Assembly: GCF_001043025.1 (NCBI RefSeq)
Contig: NZ_JYLD01000002.1
Coordinates: 248,001 to 312,000 of the forward strand
Length of the DNA: 64,000 nt
Direction of reading: 5' to 3'
From: Pseudomonas helleri
GTDB taxonomy: Bacteria; Pseudomonadota; Gammaproteobacteria; Pseudomonadales; Pseudomonadaceae
Below are positions 26,477 to 34,785 of this stretch, in pieces; the stretch's first letter is position 1; each line of letters opens with the position of its first letter. The notes beneath the pieces are model-generated. The model ran no database searches. It was given only the letters and a program-made list of their open reading frames with translations, and had not been told where the DNA came from. The translations under genes and the position numbers were made by a program.

Positions 26477-28777
26477 ATGTCACGCCAACGTATAAAAATA
26501 CCTGCCAATTCACCGCGTTTATTGGCTTCGGCCATTGGTGTAGCGCTCACGGCAACCTCTGCCAACCAGATGGCCCAGGCCGCTGAAAGCACCGAAAAGC
26601 CAGCGCAGGGCAACAGTATTTCTTTGGGTGCAACCACCGTTACCGGTGAGCAGACCCAGCAGTCGTACCAGACAGAAAAAGCCAGCTCCCAGAAGTACAC
26701 CGCGCCGCTGGTCGACACGCCGCGCTCGGTCACCGTCATTCCGCAGCAAGTGCTGCAAGACACCGCCGCCACCTCGCTGCAAGACGCCCTGCGCACCGTA
26801 CCGGGTGTGACATTTGGCGCCGGCGAAGGCGGCAACCCACAAGGCGACCGTCCTTTTATTCGTGGCTTTGACGCCCAGGGCGATACCTACCTGGATGGCG
26901 TGCGCGACGCAGGCGGGCAAACCCGCGAAATTTTTGACATCGAATCCATCGAAGTCAGCAAAGGCCCGAACTCGTCTTTCGGTGGCCGCGGCTCGGCGGG
27001 CGGTAGCTTGAACCTGGTGAGCAAGACCCCAAAACTGGGCGACTTCCTCAACGGTGGCTTCACCTACGGCTCAGACCAGACCCGCCGCTACACCGTCGAC
27101 ATCAACCGTCAGTTCCTCGACACCGCCGCGTTCCGTCTGAACCTGATGAGCCACGAGCAAAACGTCGCGGGCCGTGATTCGGTCAACTACGACCGCTGGG
27201 GCATCGCTCCCTCGCTGACCTTCGGCCTGGGCACCGACACCCGTCTGAACCTCAGCTACTACCACCTCAAAAGCGACGACCTGCCAGATTCGGGCATTCC
27301 TTACGGCTACGGCAGCGCGTCTAAAACCGCCGCGCACGTACACGACAAACCGGACGACGGCGGCAACAGCAATAACTTCTACGGCCTCAAAGACCGCGAT
27401 TTCCGCAAGACCCGTGTCGACATCAGCACCATCACGTTCGAACACGACTTCAACGATTCGATGACCGTGAAGAACACCTTCCGTCACGGCAACACCGGCC
27501 AGGACTACATCCTGACCCAGCCGGACGACAGCCAGCACAACGTGAACCAGTACGGTACCGTTTGGCGTCGCGCCAACACCCGCGTGTCGACAACCCAGAC
27601 CACCACCAACCAGACTGACCTGTACGGTAACTTCAACCTGGCGGGCTTCAAGAACACCTACTCCACCGGTGTTGAGTTCACTCGCGAAGAAACCCGCGCC
27701 AGCGGCTACACCGTGACGCCGAACAGCAACCCTAATTGCACCCCGGACAAAGTCGGCAACAGCGGCGGCCAGTGCACCTCGCTGTCCAACCCGAACCCGA
27801 GTGACGAGTGGACCGGCACCGAAGCGCGCAACTACTACGGCACCAACACCGTGGGCGTGACCAAAGCTGCCTACGTGTTTGACACCATCGAACTCGATCC
27901 GCAATGGCTGCTGAACGCTGGCCTGCGCTACGACCAGTTTGATACCACGGCGAACACCAACGCCGCGGCGGGCCGTACCAAAGCCAAAAACGACAGCAAC
28001 TTCTTCAACTGGCAGACTGGTCTGGTCTGGAAACCACTGGATAACGGCAGCGTTTACCTGTCCTATGCCACGTCGGCCACACCGCCAGGCGGCATCGTCG
28101 GTGAAGGCGTCGAAGGTAATGGCCTGGTCACGCCGGGCAGCATCATCACCAGCGACCTGAAGCCTGAAGAAACCGTTAACTACGAACTGGGCACCAAGTG
28201 GGATGTGTTCCAGGACCGTCTGTCCCTGACCGCTGCGGTGTTCCGTACCGAGAAGAAAAACACCCGTGTTCTGACCGATTCGTACACGTATGAAAACGCC
28301 GGTAAATCCCGGGTAGACGGTATCGAACTGTCGGCCAGCGGCAAAATCACAGACAAGTGGCAAGTGTTTGCAGGCTACAGCTACCTGAAAAGCGAGCTGG
28401 TTGATCCAGGCATGAAAGCCAACCGTAACGGCAGCGTGAACACAGCGGCAGTGTCGGATAAAGGCAACGAAATGCCGAACACGCCGAAAAACAGCTTCAG
28501 CCTGTGGACCACCTATGAAGTCATGCCGAAGCTGACCATTGGCGGCGGTGCGTTCTATGTCGACGCGGTCTATGGCGACACGGCGAACACCGTTTATGTG
28601 CCGTCCTACACTCGCTACGATGCGATGGCCAGCTACAAGCTGACCAAAAACATCGACCTGCAACTGAACGTGCAAAACCTGACGGACAAAACGTACTACG
28701 ACAAAGCGTATGCGGCACACTTCGCCAATCAGGCGGCAGGCCGTACAGCCTTGTTGACTACCAGCTTCCACTTCTAA
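26477..28777 (+). CDS. piuA: TonB-dependent catecholate siderophore receptor PiuA (Fiu-like)
   Basis: Outer-membrane receptor, 766 residues. ATG 26477 is preceded by GGGGAGGGA; an in-frame ATG at 26432 has no ribosome site. The signal peptide ends near NQMAQAAES. Plug motifs are PLVDTPRSVTVIPQQVLQDT and IESIEVSKGPNSSFGGRGSAGG. The barrel ends with TSFHF, the terminal Phe typical of outer-membrane proteins. Family members import iron-catecholates and are known entry routes for siderophore-antibiotic conjugates. The order piuB, piuA, piuC, Sel1 and then speC supports orthology with PA4513-PA4519. Confidence 0.93.
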   Translation: MSRQRIKIPANSPRLLASAIGVALTATSANQMAQAAESTEKPAQGNSISLGATTVTGEQTQQSYQTEKASSQKYTAPLVDTPRSVTVIPQQVLQDTAATSLQDALRTVPGVTFGAGEGGNPQGDRPFIRGFDAQGDTYLDGVRDAGGQTREIFDIESIEVSKGPNSSFGGRGSAGGSLNLVSKTPKLGDFLNGGFTYGSDQTRRYTVDINRQFLDTAAFRLNLMSHEQNVAGRDSVNYDRWGIAPSLTFGLGTDTRLNLSYYHLKSDDLPDSGIPYGYGSASKTAAHVHDKPDDGGNSNNFYGLKDRDFRKTRVDISTITFEHDFNDSMTVKNTFRHGNTGQDYILTQPDDSQHNVNQYGTVWRRANTRVSTTQTTTNQTDLYGNFNLAGFKNTYSTGVEFTREETRASGYTVTPNSNPNCTPDKVGNSGGQCTSLSNPNPSDEWTGTEARNYYGTNTVGVTKAAYVFDTIELDPQWLLNAGLRYDQFDTTANTNAAAGRTKAKNDSNFFNWQTGLVWKPLDNGSVYLSYATSATPPGGIVGEGVEGNGLVTPGSIITSDLKPEETVNYELGTKWDVFQDRLSLTAAVFRTEKKNTRVLTDSYTYENAGKSRVDGIELSASGKITDKWQVFAGYSYLKSELVDPGMKANRNGSVNTAAVSDKGNEMPNTPKNSFSLWTTYEVMPKLTIGGGAFYVDAVYGDTANTVYVPSYTRYDAMASYKLTKNIDLQLNVQNLTDKTYYDKAYAAHFANQAAGRTALLTTSFHF

Positions 28778-28789
28778 GCGCGCAAGCCA

Positions 28790-28844
28790 CTGTGGGCCAG
28801 CCCACAGCGATAACCAGTGCCCCGACCCAACCATGGCCGGGGCA
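28790..28844 (+). terminator. Hairpins following piuA
   Basis: Two consecutive stems, CTGTGGG-CCAG-CCCACAG (28790-28807) and TGCCCCG ... CGGGGCA (28818-28844), follow piuA by 13 bp. The T-run after the second is only three bases, so termination is probable but not certain. Confidence 0.5.
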
Positions 28845-28916
28845 TTTGCGTGTAAACAACGCGGTCACGGCATAATGCGCGGTGACGCAATTCATTGAGC
28901 GAGCAAGGCGGCCGTC

Positions 28917-31454
28917 GTGTTTAAGAAAACCCTGTTCCAGTTGCACTGGTTTTTTGGAATAACCGCAGGGCTGGTCCTGGCCCTGATGGGCATCACAGGC
29001 GCGACCGTGTCGTTTCAGGACGAGATACTGGACTGGCTCAATCCGACCGTGCTCAAGGTCCAGAAGCTCGACGGCGGCGTGCTGCCGCCTGCCGAACTGG
29101 TCCGCAAAGTCGAGGCCACCGAAGGCAAACAAGTGGCCATGATTTGGGGCGGCATCGACACCGACAGCGCCGCGCGTATCTTTTTCACCCCGCCGCCGGG
29201 CGAACGCCGTGGCCAGGTGCGCTATGTCGACCCGTACACCGGCGACTACCAGGGCGACGTCTCGGGCCTGGGCTTTTTCAACCTGATGCTGCAACTGCAC
29301 CGTTTTCTGGCCATCGGTGACACCGGCCGCCAGATCACCGGGGCCTGCACCTTGATGCTGCTGTTTTTCTGCCTGTCGGGCCTGTACCTGCGCTGGCCGC
29401 GCAAGGCATTGAACTGGCGTGCCTGGCTGACCCTGGACTGGGCGAAAAAAGGCCGCAGTTTCAATTGGGACCTGCACGCGGTGGCCGGCACCTGGTGCTT
29501 GATCTTTTACCTGTTGGCCGCCCTGACCGGTTTGTCCTGGTCCTACGAGTGGTACAACAAAGGCCTGCAAAAACTCTTCTCCGACAGCCCCAACAGCGAA
29601 CAACGCAAAGGCGGGCGCGGTGGGCCGCCGAGTGCCGGTGGCGCGCCGTTGGTGGCTGACTATGACGCGATGTGGGCCAGTATCCAGAAAGCCGCCGGGC
29701 CTGACCTGAGCCAGTTCAACATCCGTATGCCCCCTGCTGGCGGCATGCCTGCGACAGTCTATTACCTGTTGAAAACCTCGCCCCATGAACGCGCCCTCAA
29801 CCAGATCACCCTCGACCCGGCCACCGGCGTGGTGAAGCGCGTCGATCGCTATGACGATAAAAGCTACAAGGCGCAACTGCTGACCAGCATCTACGCCCTG
29901 CACACCGGCAGCTACTGGGGCATCACCGGGCGCGTGCTGGTCACCGTTGCGTCCCTGACCATGCCGCTGTTCTTTATTACCGGCTGGTTGCTGTACCTGG
30001 ACCGTCGGCGCAAAAAGCGTCAGGTCAAACAGGCGCGACAGGGCTTTAGCGACACCCAGAGCGATGCGCCGTCCTGGCTGATCGGCTTTGCCAGCCAAAG
30101 CGGTTTTGCCGAGCAACTGGCCTGGCAAACTGCCGGGCAATTGCAGGCGGCGGGCTTGCCGGTGCGCGTCCAGCCATTGGCCGCCGTCAGCGAAAAAGAC
30201 CTCCAGCAGGCCAGCAACGCCTTGTTTGTGGTCAGCACTTTTGGCGATGGCGAAGCCCCGGACAGCGCGCGCGGTTTTGAACGTAAAGTCCTCGGCCAAC
30301 CGCTGGGCCTCAGCGCCCTCAAGTACTCGGTACTGGCCTTGGGTGATCGCCAGTACCCGCACTTCTGCGGCTTTGCCACCCGTATCCAGCAATGGCTGGC
30401 CGAGCGTGGTGCACAGTCGCTGTTCAGCCCGGTGCAGGTCGACAGTGGCGACCCCGAAGCCTTGCACCACTGGCAAGTGCACCTCAGCCAACTGACAGGC
30501 GCTGTGCCCGGCGCCAACTGGCAAGCGCCGAGCTACAACAACTGGACCCTTGAACAGCGGCAACTGCTTAACCCTGACAGCAGCGGTTCCGGGGTTTACC
30601 TGCTGGGCCTCAGCGCGCCTGACGCCAGCTTCACCTGGCAAGCAGGTGACCTGGTTGAAGTAATGCCAAGGCAATCGACCTGGGCGGTTGAACACCTGCT
30701 CGACGGGTTGGGCTTGTCGGCACACACACCGGTGCACCTGGACGGCCTGCAAGAAACCCTCGCTCAAGCGTTGGCCAGCCGCCAATTGCCAGAGAATCGC
30801 GGGCACTTGGTCGGCCTCCACGCCCAGGCGCTGGTCGACGCCCTGATCCCGTTGAACATGCGCGAATACTCGATTGCCTCCATTCCCCAGGACGGCGTGC
30901 TGCAACTGATCGTGCGCCAGGAGCGTCATCCCGATGGCAGCTTGGGCCTGGGTTCAGGCTGGCTGACCGAACACGCACCACTGGGCGCGGCGATCAGCCT
31001 GCGGCTGCGGCGCAACAGCGGCTTCCACCTGCCTGCCGAACCTTGCCCGCTGATTTTGCTGGGTAACGGCACCGGGCTTGCCGGGCTGCGCAGTTTGCTC
31101 AAGGCCCGAATCGCCCAGGGTCAGCAGCCAAACTGGTTAGTGTTTGGCGAACGCAATGCTGCGCACGACTTCTACTGCCGCGACGAACTGCAAGGATGGT
31201 TGGCCAGTGGCGAGTTGTCCCGACTGGACCTGGCCTTCTCACGGGACCAGGCGCACAAGGTGTATGTGCAAGACCGGCTGCGCGAGGCCGCCGATGAACT
31301 GGGTCGTTGGCTGGCGGACGGTGCGGCCATTTACATCTGCGGCAGCCTGAACGGCATGGCAGCGGGCGTGGATCAAACGCTGATCGACCTGCTCGGGGCT
31401 GATGCGGTGCAACAGCTGATCGAACAAGGGCGTTATCGCCGGGATGTGTATTAA
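28917..31454 (+). CDS. piuB: PepSY-domain membrane flavoreductase PiuB
   Basis: An 845-residue inner-membrane protein. The N-terminal half has PepSY-type transmembrane helices (about 10-32, 140-160, 190-215 and 340-360). The C-terminal half is a flavodoxin domain (about 385-520, [19 protein letters not shown]) joined to an FAD/NAD(P)H ferredoxin-reductase module (REYSIAS, then [19 protein letters not shown] and [14 protein letters not shown]). It probably passes electrons from NAD(P)H to reduce ferric-siderophore iron at the inner membrane; this function is inferred from domain content and from neighbouring piuA. The start is GTG 28917 with AAGGCGG upstream. A strong terminator follows. Confidence 0.9.
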   Translation: MFKKTLFQLHWFFGITAGLVLALMGITGATVSFQDEILDWLNPTVLKVQKLDGGVLPPAELVRKVEATEGKQVAMIWGGIDTDSAARIFFTPPPGERRGQVRYVDPYTGDYQGDVSGLGFFNLMLQLHRFLAIGDTGRQITGACTLMLLFFCLSGLYLRWPRKALNWRAWLTLDWAKKGRSFNWDLHAVAGTWCLIFYLLAALTGLSWSYEWYNKGLQKLFSDSPNSEQRKGGRGGPPSAGGAPLVADYDAMWASIQKAAGPDLSQFNIRMPPAGGMPATVYYLLKTSPHERALNQITLDPATGVVKRVDRYDDKSYKAQLLTSIYALHTGSYWGITGRVLVTVASLTMPLFFITGWLLYLDRRRKKRQVKQARQGFSDTQSDAPSWLIGFASQSGFAEQLAWQTAGQLQAAGLPVRVQPLAAVSEKDLQQASNALFVVSTFGDGEAPDSARGFERKVLGQPLGLSALKYSVLALGDRQYPHFCGFATRIQQWLAERGAQSLFSPVQVDSGDPEALHHWQVHLSQLTGAVPGANWQAPSYNNWTLEQRQLLNPDSSGSGVYLLGLSAPDASFTWQAGDLVEVMPRQSTWAVEHLLDGLGLSAHTPVHLDGLQETLAQALASRQLPENRGHLVGLHAQALVDALIPLNMREYSIASIPQDGVLQLIVRQERHPDGSLGLGSGWLTEHAPLGAAISLRLRRNSGFHLPAEPCPLILLGNGTGLAGLRSLLKARIAQGQQPNWLVFGERNAAHDFYCRDELQGWLASGELSRLDLAFSRDQAHKVYVQDRLREAADELGRWLADGAAIYICGSLNGMAAGVDQTLIDLLGADAVQQLIEQGRYRRDVY

Positions 31455-31459
31455 TCGAT

Positions 31460-31493
31460 AAACACCGCCCTGATTAGTATCAGGACGGTGTTT
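31460..31493. terminator. Strong hairpin terminator of piuB
   Basis: AAACACCGCCCTGAT-TAGT-ATCAGGACGGTGTTT is a 15-bp stem with one mismatch, five bases after the piuB stop. The A/T ends allow it to work for the convergent gene as well. Confidence 0.9.
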
Positions 31494-31509
31494 GTGAACC
31501 GAATCCTTT

Positions 31510-31878
31510 TTATTTACTGCCTGATTTTTTTAAAGACAAACACTGCGGCCTGGAGCAACCGTTTGTGTTTTGACACGCCAGGGTACAACTGTAGCCAGGG
31601 AGTTGTTTATTGTTTGCATCAATCAAGATGCAAGTATCCGAAGTTCCTCCCTCAACTCTGCCATTGGCATTTTTATCCACACCGATAAACAGACACAACG
31701 CCGAGCCGCCGCCAATCGGTAACATGTCACACGTCACCCCGCCCAGCAGCGCCGGGCCGCCATTGCACAGCGCTGCGCCATACGCGGGGGCTACAGCGCC
31801 CAGCAGAATAAATAACGCGCCGACGATAGAGTTGATAGCAGATCTTTTTAAACTGCTTCTACCTGCATAACTACTCAT
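31510..31878 (-). CDS. Small Cys-rich exported protein of unknown function
   Basis: A 122-residue protein with a Sec signal peptide (hydrophobic stretch at about 18-32, cleavage near AYGA-AL). The mature part has eight cysteines (positions 38, 50, 62, 83, 98, 102, 108 and 113), enough for four disulfides, in a Gly-rich sequence ending SRPQCLSLKKSGSK. ATG 31878 is preceded by AAGGAA. I do not recognise the family. It is convergent with piuB and could be periplasmic or secreted. A perfect 11-bp hairpin lies in its 5' leader. Confidence 0.65.
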   Translation of the reverse strand: MSSYAGRSSLKRSAINSIVGALFILLGAVAPAYGAALCNGGPALLGGVTCDMLPIGGGSALCLFIGVDKNANGRVEGGTSDTCILIDANNKQLPGYSCTLACQNTNGCSRPQCLSLKKSGSK

Positions 31879-31893
31879 AACTGGTTCCTTTAA

Positions 31894-31925
31894 GTAAAAC
31901 AGGCATTAAAAAACGCCTGTTTTAC
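31894..31925 (-). promoter_or_regulatory. 11-bp hairpin in the leader of the Cys-rich protein gene
   Basis: GTAAAACAGGC and GCCTGTTTTAC form a perfect stem around a 10-base A+T-rich loop, 16-47 bases before the start codon. It may be an operator palindrome or an mRNA element; its A/T ends also resemble a terminator. Confidence 0.45.
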
Positions 31926-32002
31926 AAGACTAGGCAAATAACCAATCAATGATGCAATCGAAGGATATTAAAGAAATTTCTTACGGAAAATACTGTTCAT
32001 TC

Positions 32003-32070
32003 TGTAGGAGCGAGCTTGCCTCGCGATCTTTTGATCTTTTAAAAGATCGCGAGACAAGCTCGCTCCTACA
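32003..32070. repeat. REP inverted pair (GTAGGAGCGAGCTTG type)
   Basis: TGTAGGAGCGAGCTTGCCTC is mirrored by GAGACAAGCTCGCTCCTACA around a GATCTTTTGATC centre, directly downstream of fruA. Confidence 0.88.
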
Positions 32071-32092
32071 GCGCTCGAATTGAACCTCTGCC

Positions 32093-33829
32093 TTAAGCCT
32101 TGGCCGTTTCCAGCGCCATGTCCACGGGCTCCGGGCGTTTGATCAGGGCGTAGACCACTGCGGTCACCAGGCTGCCGGCCACAATCGCCAGCAAGTACAG
32201 CAACGCGTGGTTGATGGCATTCGGGATCAACAGCACGAACAACCCGCCGTGCGGCGCCATCAGTTTGCAGCCGAAGTACATCGACAACGCCCCCGTCAGC
32301 GCACCGCCCACGACGCTGGCCGGGATCACCCGCAGCGGGTCTTTGGCCGCAAACGGGATCGCGCCTTCCGAGATAAAGCACAGCCCCAGCACCATCGCCG
32401 CCTTGCCCGCTTCGCGCTCGGTCTGGGCGAATTTGCGACGTGCAATCAGGGTCGCGATGCCCAACCCAATCGGTGGCACCATGCCCGCCGCCATGGTCGC
32501 AGCCATCGGTGCATAACTTTGCGAGGCCAGCAAACCGACCGAAAACGCATAAGCCGCCTTGTTGATCGGCCCGCCCAGGTCGACACACATCATGCCGCCC
32601 AGCAACACGCCCAACAGGATCGCGTTGGTGGTGCCCATGCTGTCGAGGAAATGCGTCAGACCTTCGAGCATGCCGGCCACCGGCTTGCCGACCACGTAGA
32701 TCATCACCAGGCCGGTGAACAGGCTGGCAAACAACGGGATGATCAAAATCGGCTTCAGCGCTTCAAGGCTTTGCGGCAACCGCGCATAACGGCTGATCGC
32801 CTTGGCGCAGTAACCGGCAATAAAACCGGCAATGATCCCGCCAATAAAACCAGCCCCCAAGGTGCTCGCCAACAAGCCGCCAATCATCCCCGGCGCCAGG
32901 CCCGGACGGTCAGCAATCGAGTAGGCGATGTAACCCGCCAGCAACGGCACCATCAATTTGAAGGCCGCATCGCCACCGATTTGCATCAGCGCTGCAGCCA
33001 GGGTGCCCTGCTCTTTATAAGCGTTAATGCCGAACACAAAGGACAACGCGATCAGCAAGCCGCCCGCCACCACCATCGGCAGCATGAACGACACGCCAGT
33101 GAGCAGGTGTTTGTAGACGCCGGTTTTTTCTTGCTTAGCCGGTGCCGCACCGCCCGTTGCCGCGCTCTCTTGCCGACCTTCGGCCAGGGCTTTTTTCAGC
33201 GTGGCTTCGGCCTGTTTAAGCGCAATGCCGGTGCCGCAACGGTAGATTTTCTTGCCCGCAAAACGCTCAGTCGGGACTTCAATATCAGCCGCCAACAGCA
33301 CCACATCCGCGTCGCTGATGGCTTGGGCACTCAACGGGTTGCGGGCGCCAACCGAGCCTTGGGTCTCGACCTGCAAGTCGTAGCCCAAACGCTTGGCTGC
33401 CTGCTGCAGTGCTTCTGCTGCCATAAAGGTGTGCGCAACGCCCGTCGGGCAGGCAGTCACGGCGACAATTTTAGGCGCGTGGGCCTGCTCGGTAACCTCA
33501 GCCTCAACGCTGGGGGCGGTGTACACCTGGGCTTCGTTGACGCCACGCAGCAACACGGCTTCAACATCTTGCAGAGCCTGGGCCGGGCTGCTCTGGAAAA
33601 CCCGTTTGCCAATAAAACGCTGCATGTCCAACGGCGTGCTGCTGACCACCAGCACCCACTCGGCTTCGTCGATTGTCGCCTTGGACAACTGACGTTCCGG
33701 GTGCTTGGGGTCATGCACTTCTACGCTGGTGCTCCAGCCCTGACGCTGCGCGGCGGCATCGAGCAAGCGGGCACACAGCACGCTGGTCACCATGCCGTTG
33801 GGGCAGCCCGTCACAATGGCTAATTTCAT
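32093..33829 (-). CDS. fruA: Fructose PTS permease EIIB'BC
   Basis: Inner-membrane fructose permease, 578 residues. It begins with a degenerate EIIB' domain (VTGCPNGMVTS, Cys9), then an active EIIB domain with phospho-acceptor Cys127 (VTACPTGVAHT), a linker near residues 210-235, and an EIIC domain with about nine membrane helices from about residue 240 (LTGVSFMLPMVVAGGLLIAL; later MCVDLGGPINKAAYAF). It phosphorylates fructose to fructose-1-phosphate during import. It is the last gene of fruBKA, 11 bp after fruK, and is followed by a REP pair. Confidence 0.95.
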   Translation of the reverse strand: MKLAIVTGCPNGMVTSVLCARLLDAAAQRQGWSTSVEVHDPKHPERQLSKATIDEAEWVLVVSSTPLDMQRFIGKRVFQSSPAQALQDVEAVLLRGVNEAQVYTAPSVEAEVTEQAHAPKIVAVTACPTGVAHTFMAAEALQQAAKRLGYDLQVETQGSVGARNPLSAQAISDADVVLLAADIEVPTERFAGKKIYRCGTGIALKQAEATLKKALAEGRQESAATGGAAPAKQEKTGVYKHLLTGVSFMLPMVVAGGLLIALSFVFGINAYKEQGTLAAALMQIGGDAAFKLMVPLLAGYIAYSIADRPGLAPGMIGGLLASTLGAGFIGGIIAGFIAGYCAKAISRYARLPQSLEALKPILIIPLFASLFTGLVMIYVVGKPVAGMLEGLTHFLDSMGTTNAILLGVLLGGMMCVDLGGPINKAAYAFSVGLLASQSYAPMAATMAAGMVPPIGLGIATLIARRKFAQTEREAGKAAMVLGLCFISEGAIPFAAKDPLRVIPASVVGGALTGALSMYFGCKLMAPHGGLFVLLIPNAINHALLYLLAIVAGSLVTAVVYALIKRPEPVDMALETAKA

Positions 33830-33840
33830 GTGTATCCCTC

Positions 33841-34785
33841 TTATTCTTGTGCCAGGGCGCGGACGTTGACGCCGCTTTCGAGCGTCACTAACTGCAGCGC
33901 ATCGCTGATTCCAAAACCGATCTGGGTGACCGCCATTGCCGCAATCGCGGTTGCGCTGCGCAGGGTCTGTTCCGGGCTGTGGCCGCTGATCAGGCCGTGC
34001 ACCATGCCCGCCAGCAGCGAATCACCCGCACCGACCGTACTTGCCACACGCACTTTGGGTGGCAGCGCCTGCAAGGGTTGAGTCCCGCGGCTGAACCAGT
34101 TCACGCCGTCAGCCCCATGAGAAATCACCACATGGGAAATCCCCAAGGTCTGTAACTCGGTGGCAGCTGCGACTTGCGATGCCACGCTGCTGACCGGGTG
34201 GCCCAGCGCTTCACTGAGTTCTTCGGCATTCGGTTTGACCAGCCACGGGCCTGCACGCAAGCCTTCTTTCAAGGCTTCACCACTGGTGTCCAGAATCACT
34301 TTGCAGCCCAAGGCTTTGAGGCGCAGCACCAATTCGCGCAACCACTGCGCGCTGACGCCACGTGGCAAGCTGCCCGCCACCACCACCGCATCATGGCTGG
34401 CGGCAATGTGGTCGAGTTTGTCGAGCAAGGCGTGTTGCGCCAGATCGTTAACGTGCGGGCCGGGGCCATTGATGTCCGTGACGCGGCCATTGTCTTCGGC
34501 AAGCTTGATGTTGCTGCGGGTTTCGCCCGGCACGCGGATAAACGCGTCGGCAAAACCACGGCGCGCAAACAGCGCGTTGAAGGCTTGCTGATTGTCTTCA
34601 CCCAGAAACCCGCTGACGGTCAGCGAGTGGCCAAGGTCGGCCAGCACTTGCGCTACGTTGAGGCCCTTGCCCGCCGCATGGCTGAGCAAGGCCTGGCTGC
34701 GATTGACTTCACCGGGCTCCAGGTGCGGCACGCGCACGGTCAAGTCCAGCGCCGGGTTAAGGGTGATGGTGAGAATTTTGGCCAT
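33841..34785 (-). CDS. fruK: 1-Phosphofructokinase
   Basis: PfkB-family sugar kinase, 314 residues, converting fructose-1-phosphate to fructose-1,6-bisphosphate. It has the start ILTITLNPALDLTV, the N-terminal PfkB glycine motif (GKGLNVAQVLADLGH), and the C-terminal signature STVGAGDSLLAGMVHGL with the catalytic Asp. Its start codon overlaps the fruB stop by one base (TAATG on the minus strand), indicating coupled translation. The position between fruB and fruA is the usual Pseudomonas order. Confidence 0.95.
   Translation of the reverse strand: MAKILTITLNPALDLTVRVPHLEPGEVNRSQALLSHAAGKGLNVAQVLADLGHSLTVSGFLGEDNQQAFNALFARRGFADAFIRVPGETRSNIKLAEDNGRVTDINGPGPHVNDLAQHALLDKLDHIAASHDAVVVAGSLPRGVSAQWLRELVLRLKALGCKVILDTSGEALKEGLRAGPWLVKPNAEELSEALGHPVSSVASQVAAATELQTLGISHVVISHGADGVNWFSRGTQPLQALPPKVRVASTVGAGDSLLAGMVHGLISGHSPEQTLRSATAIAAMAVTQIGFGISDALQLVTLESGVNVRALAQE

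Noticed and set aside
27071-28834. A 587-codon open frame opposite piuA
   Set aside because: Antisense shadow of a TonB receptor gene with no recognisable domain.
28758-30929. A 723-codon open frame on the minus strand opposite piuB
   Set aside because: Antisense to a well-supported flavoreductase gene, rich in His/Gln/Val shadow composition, with no ribosome site.
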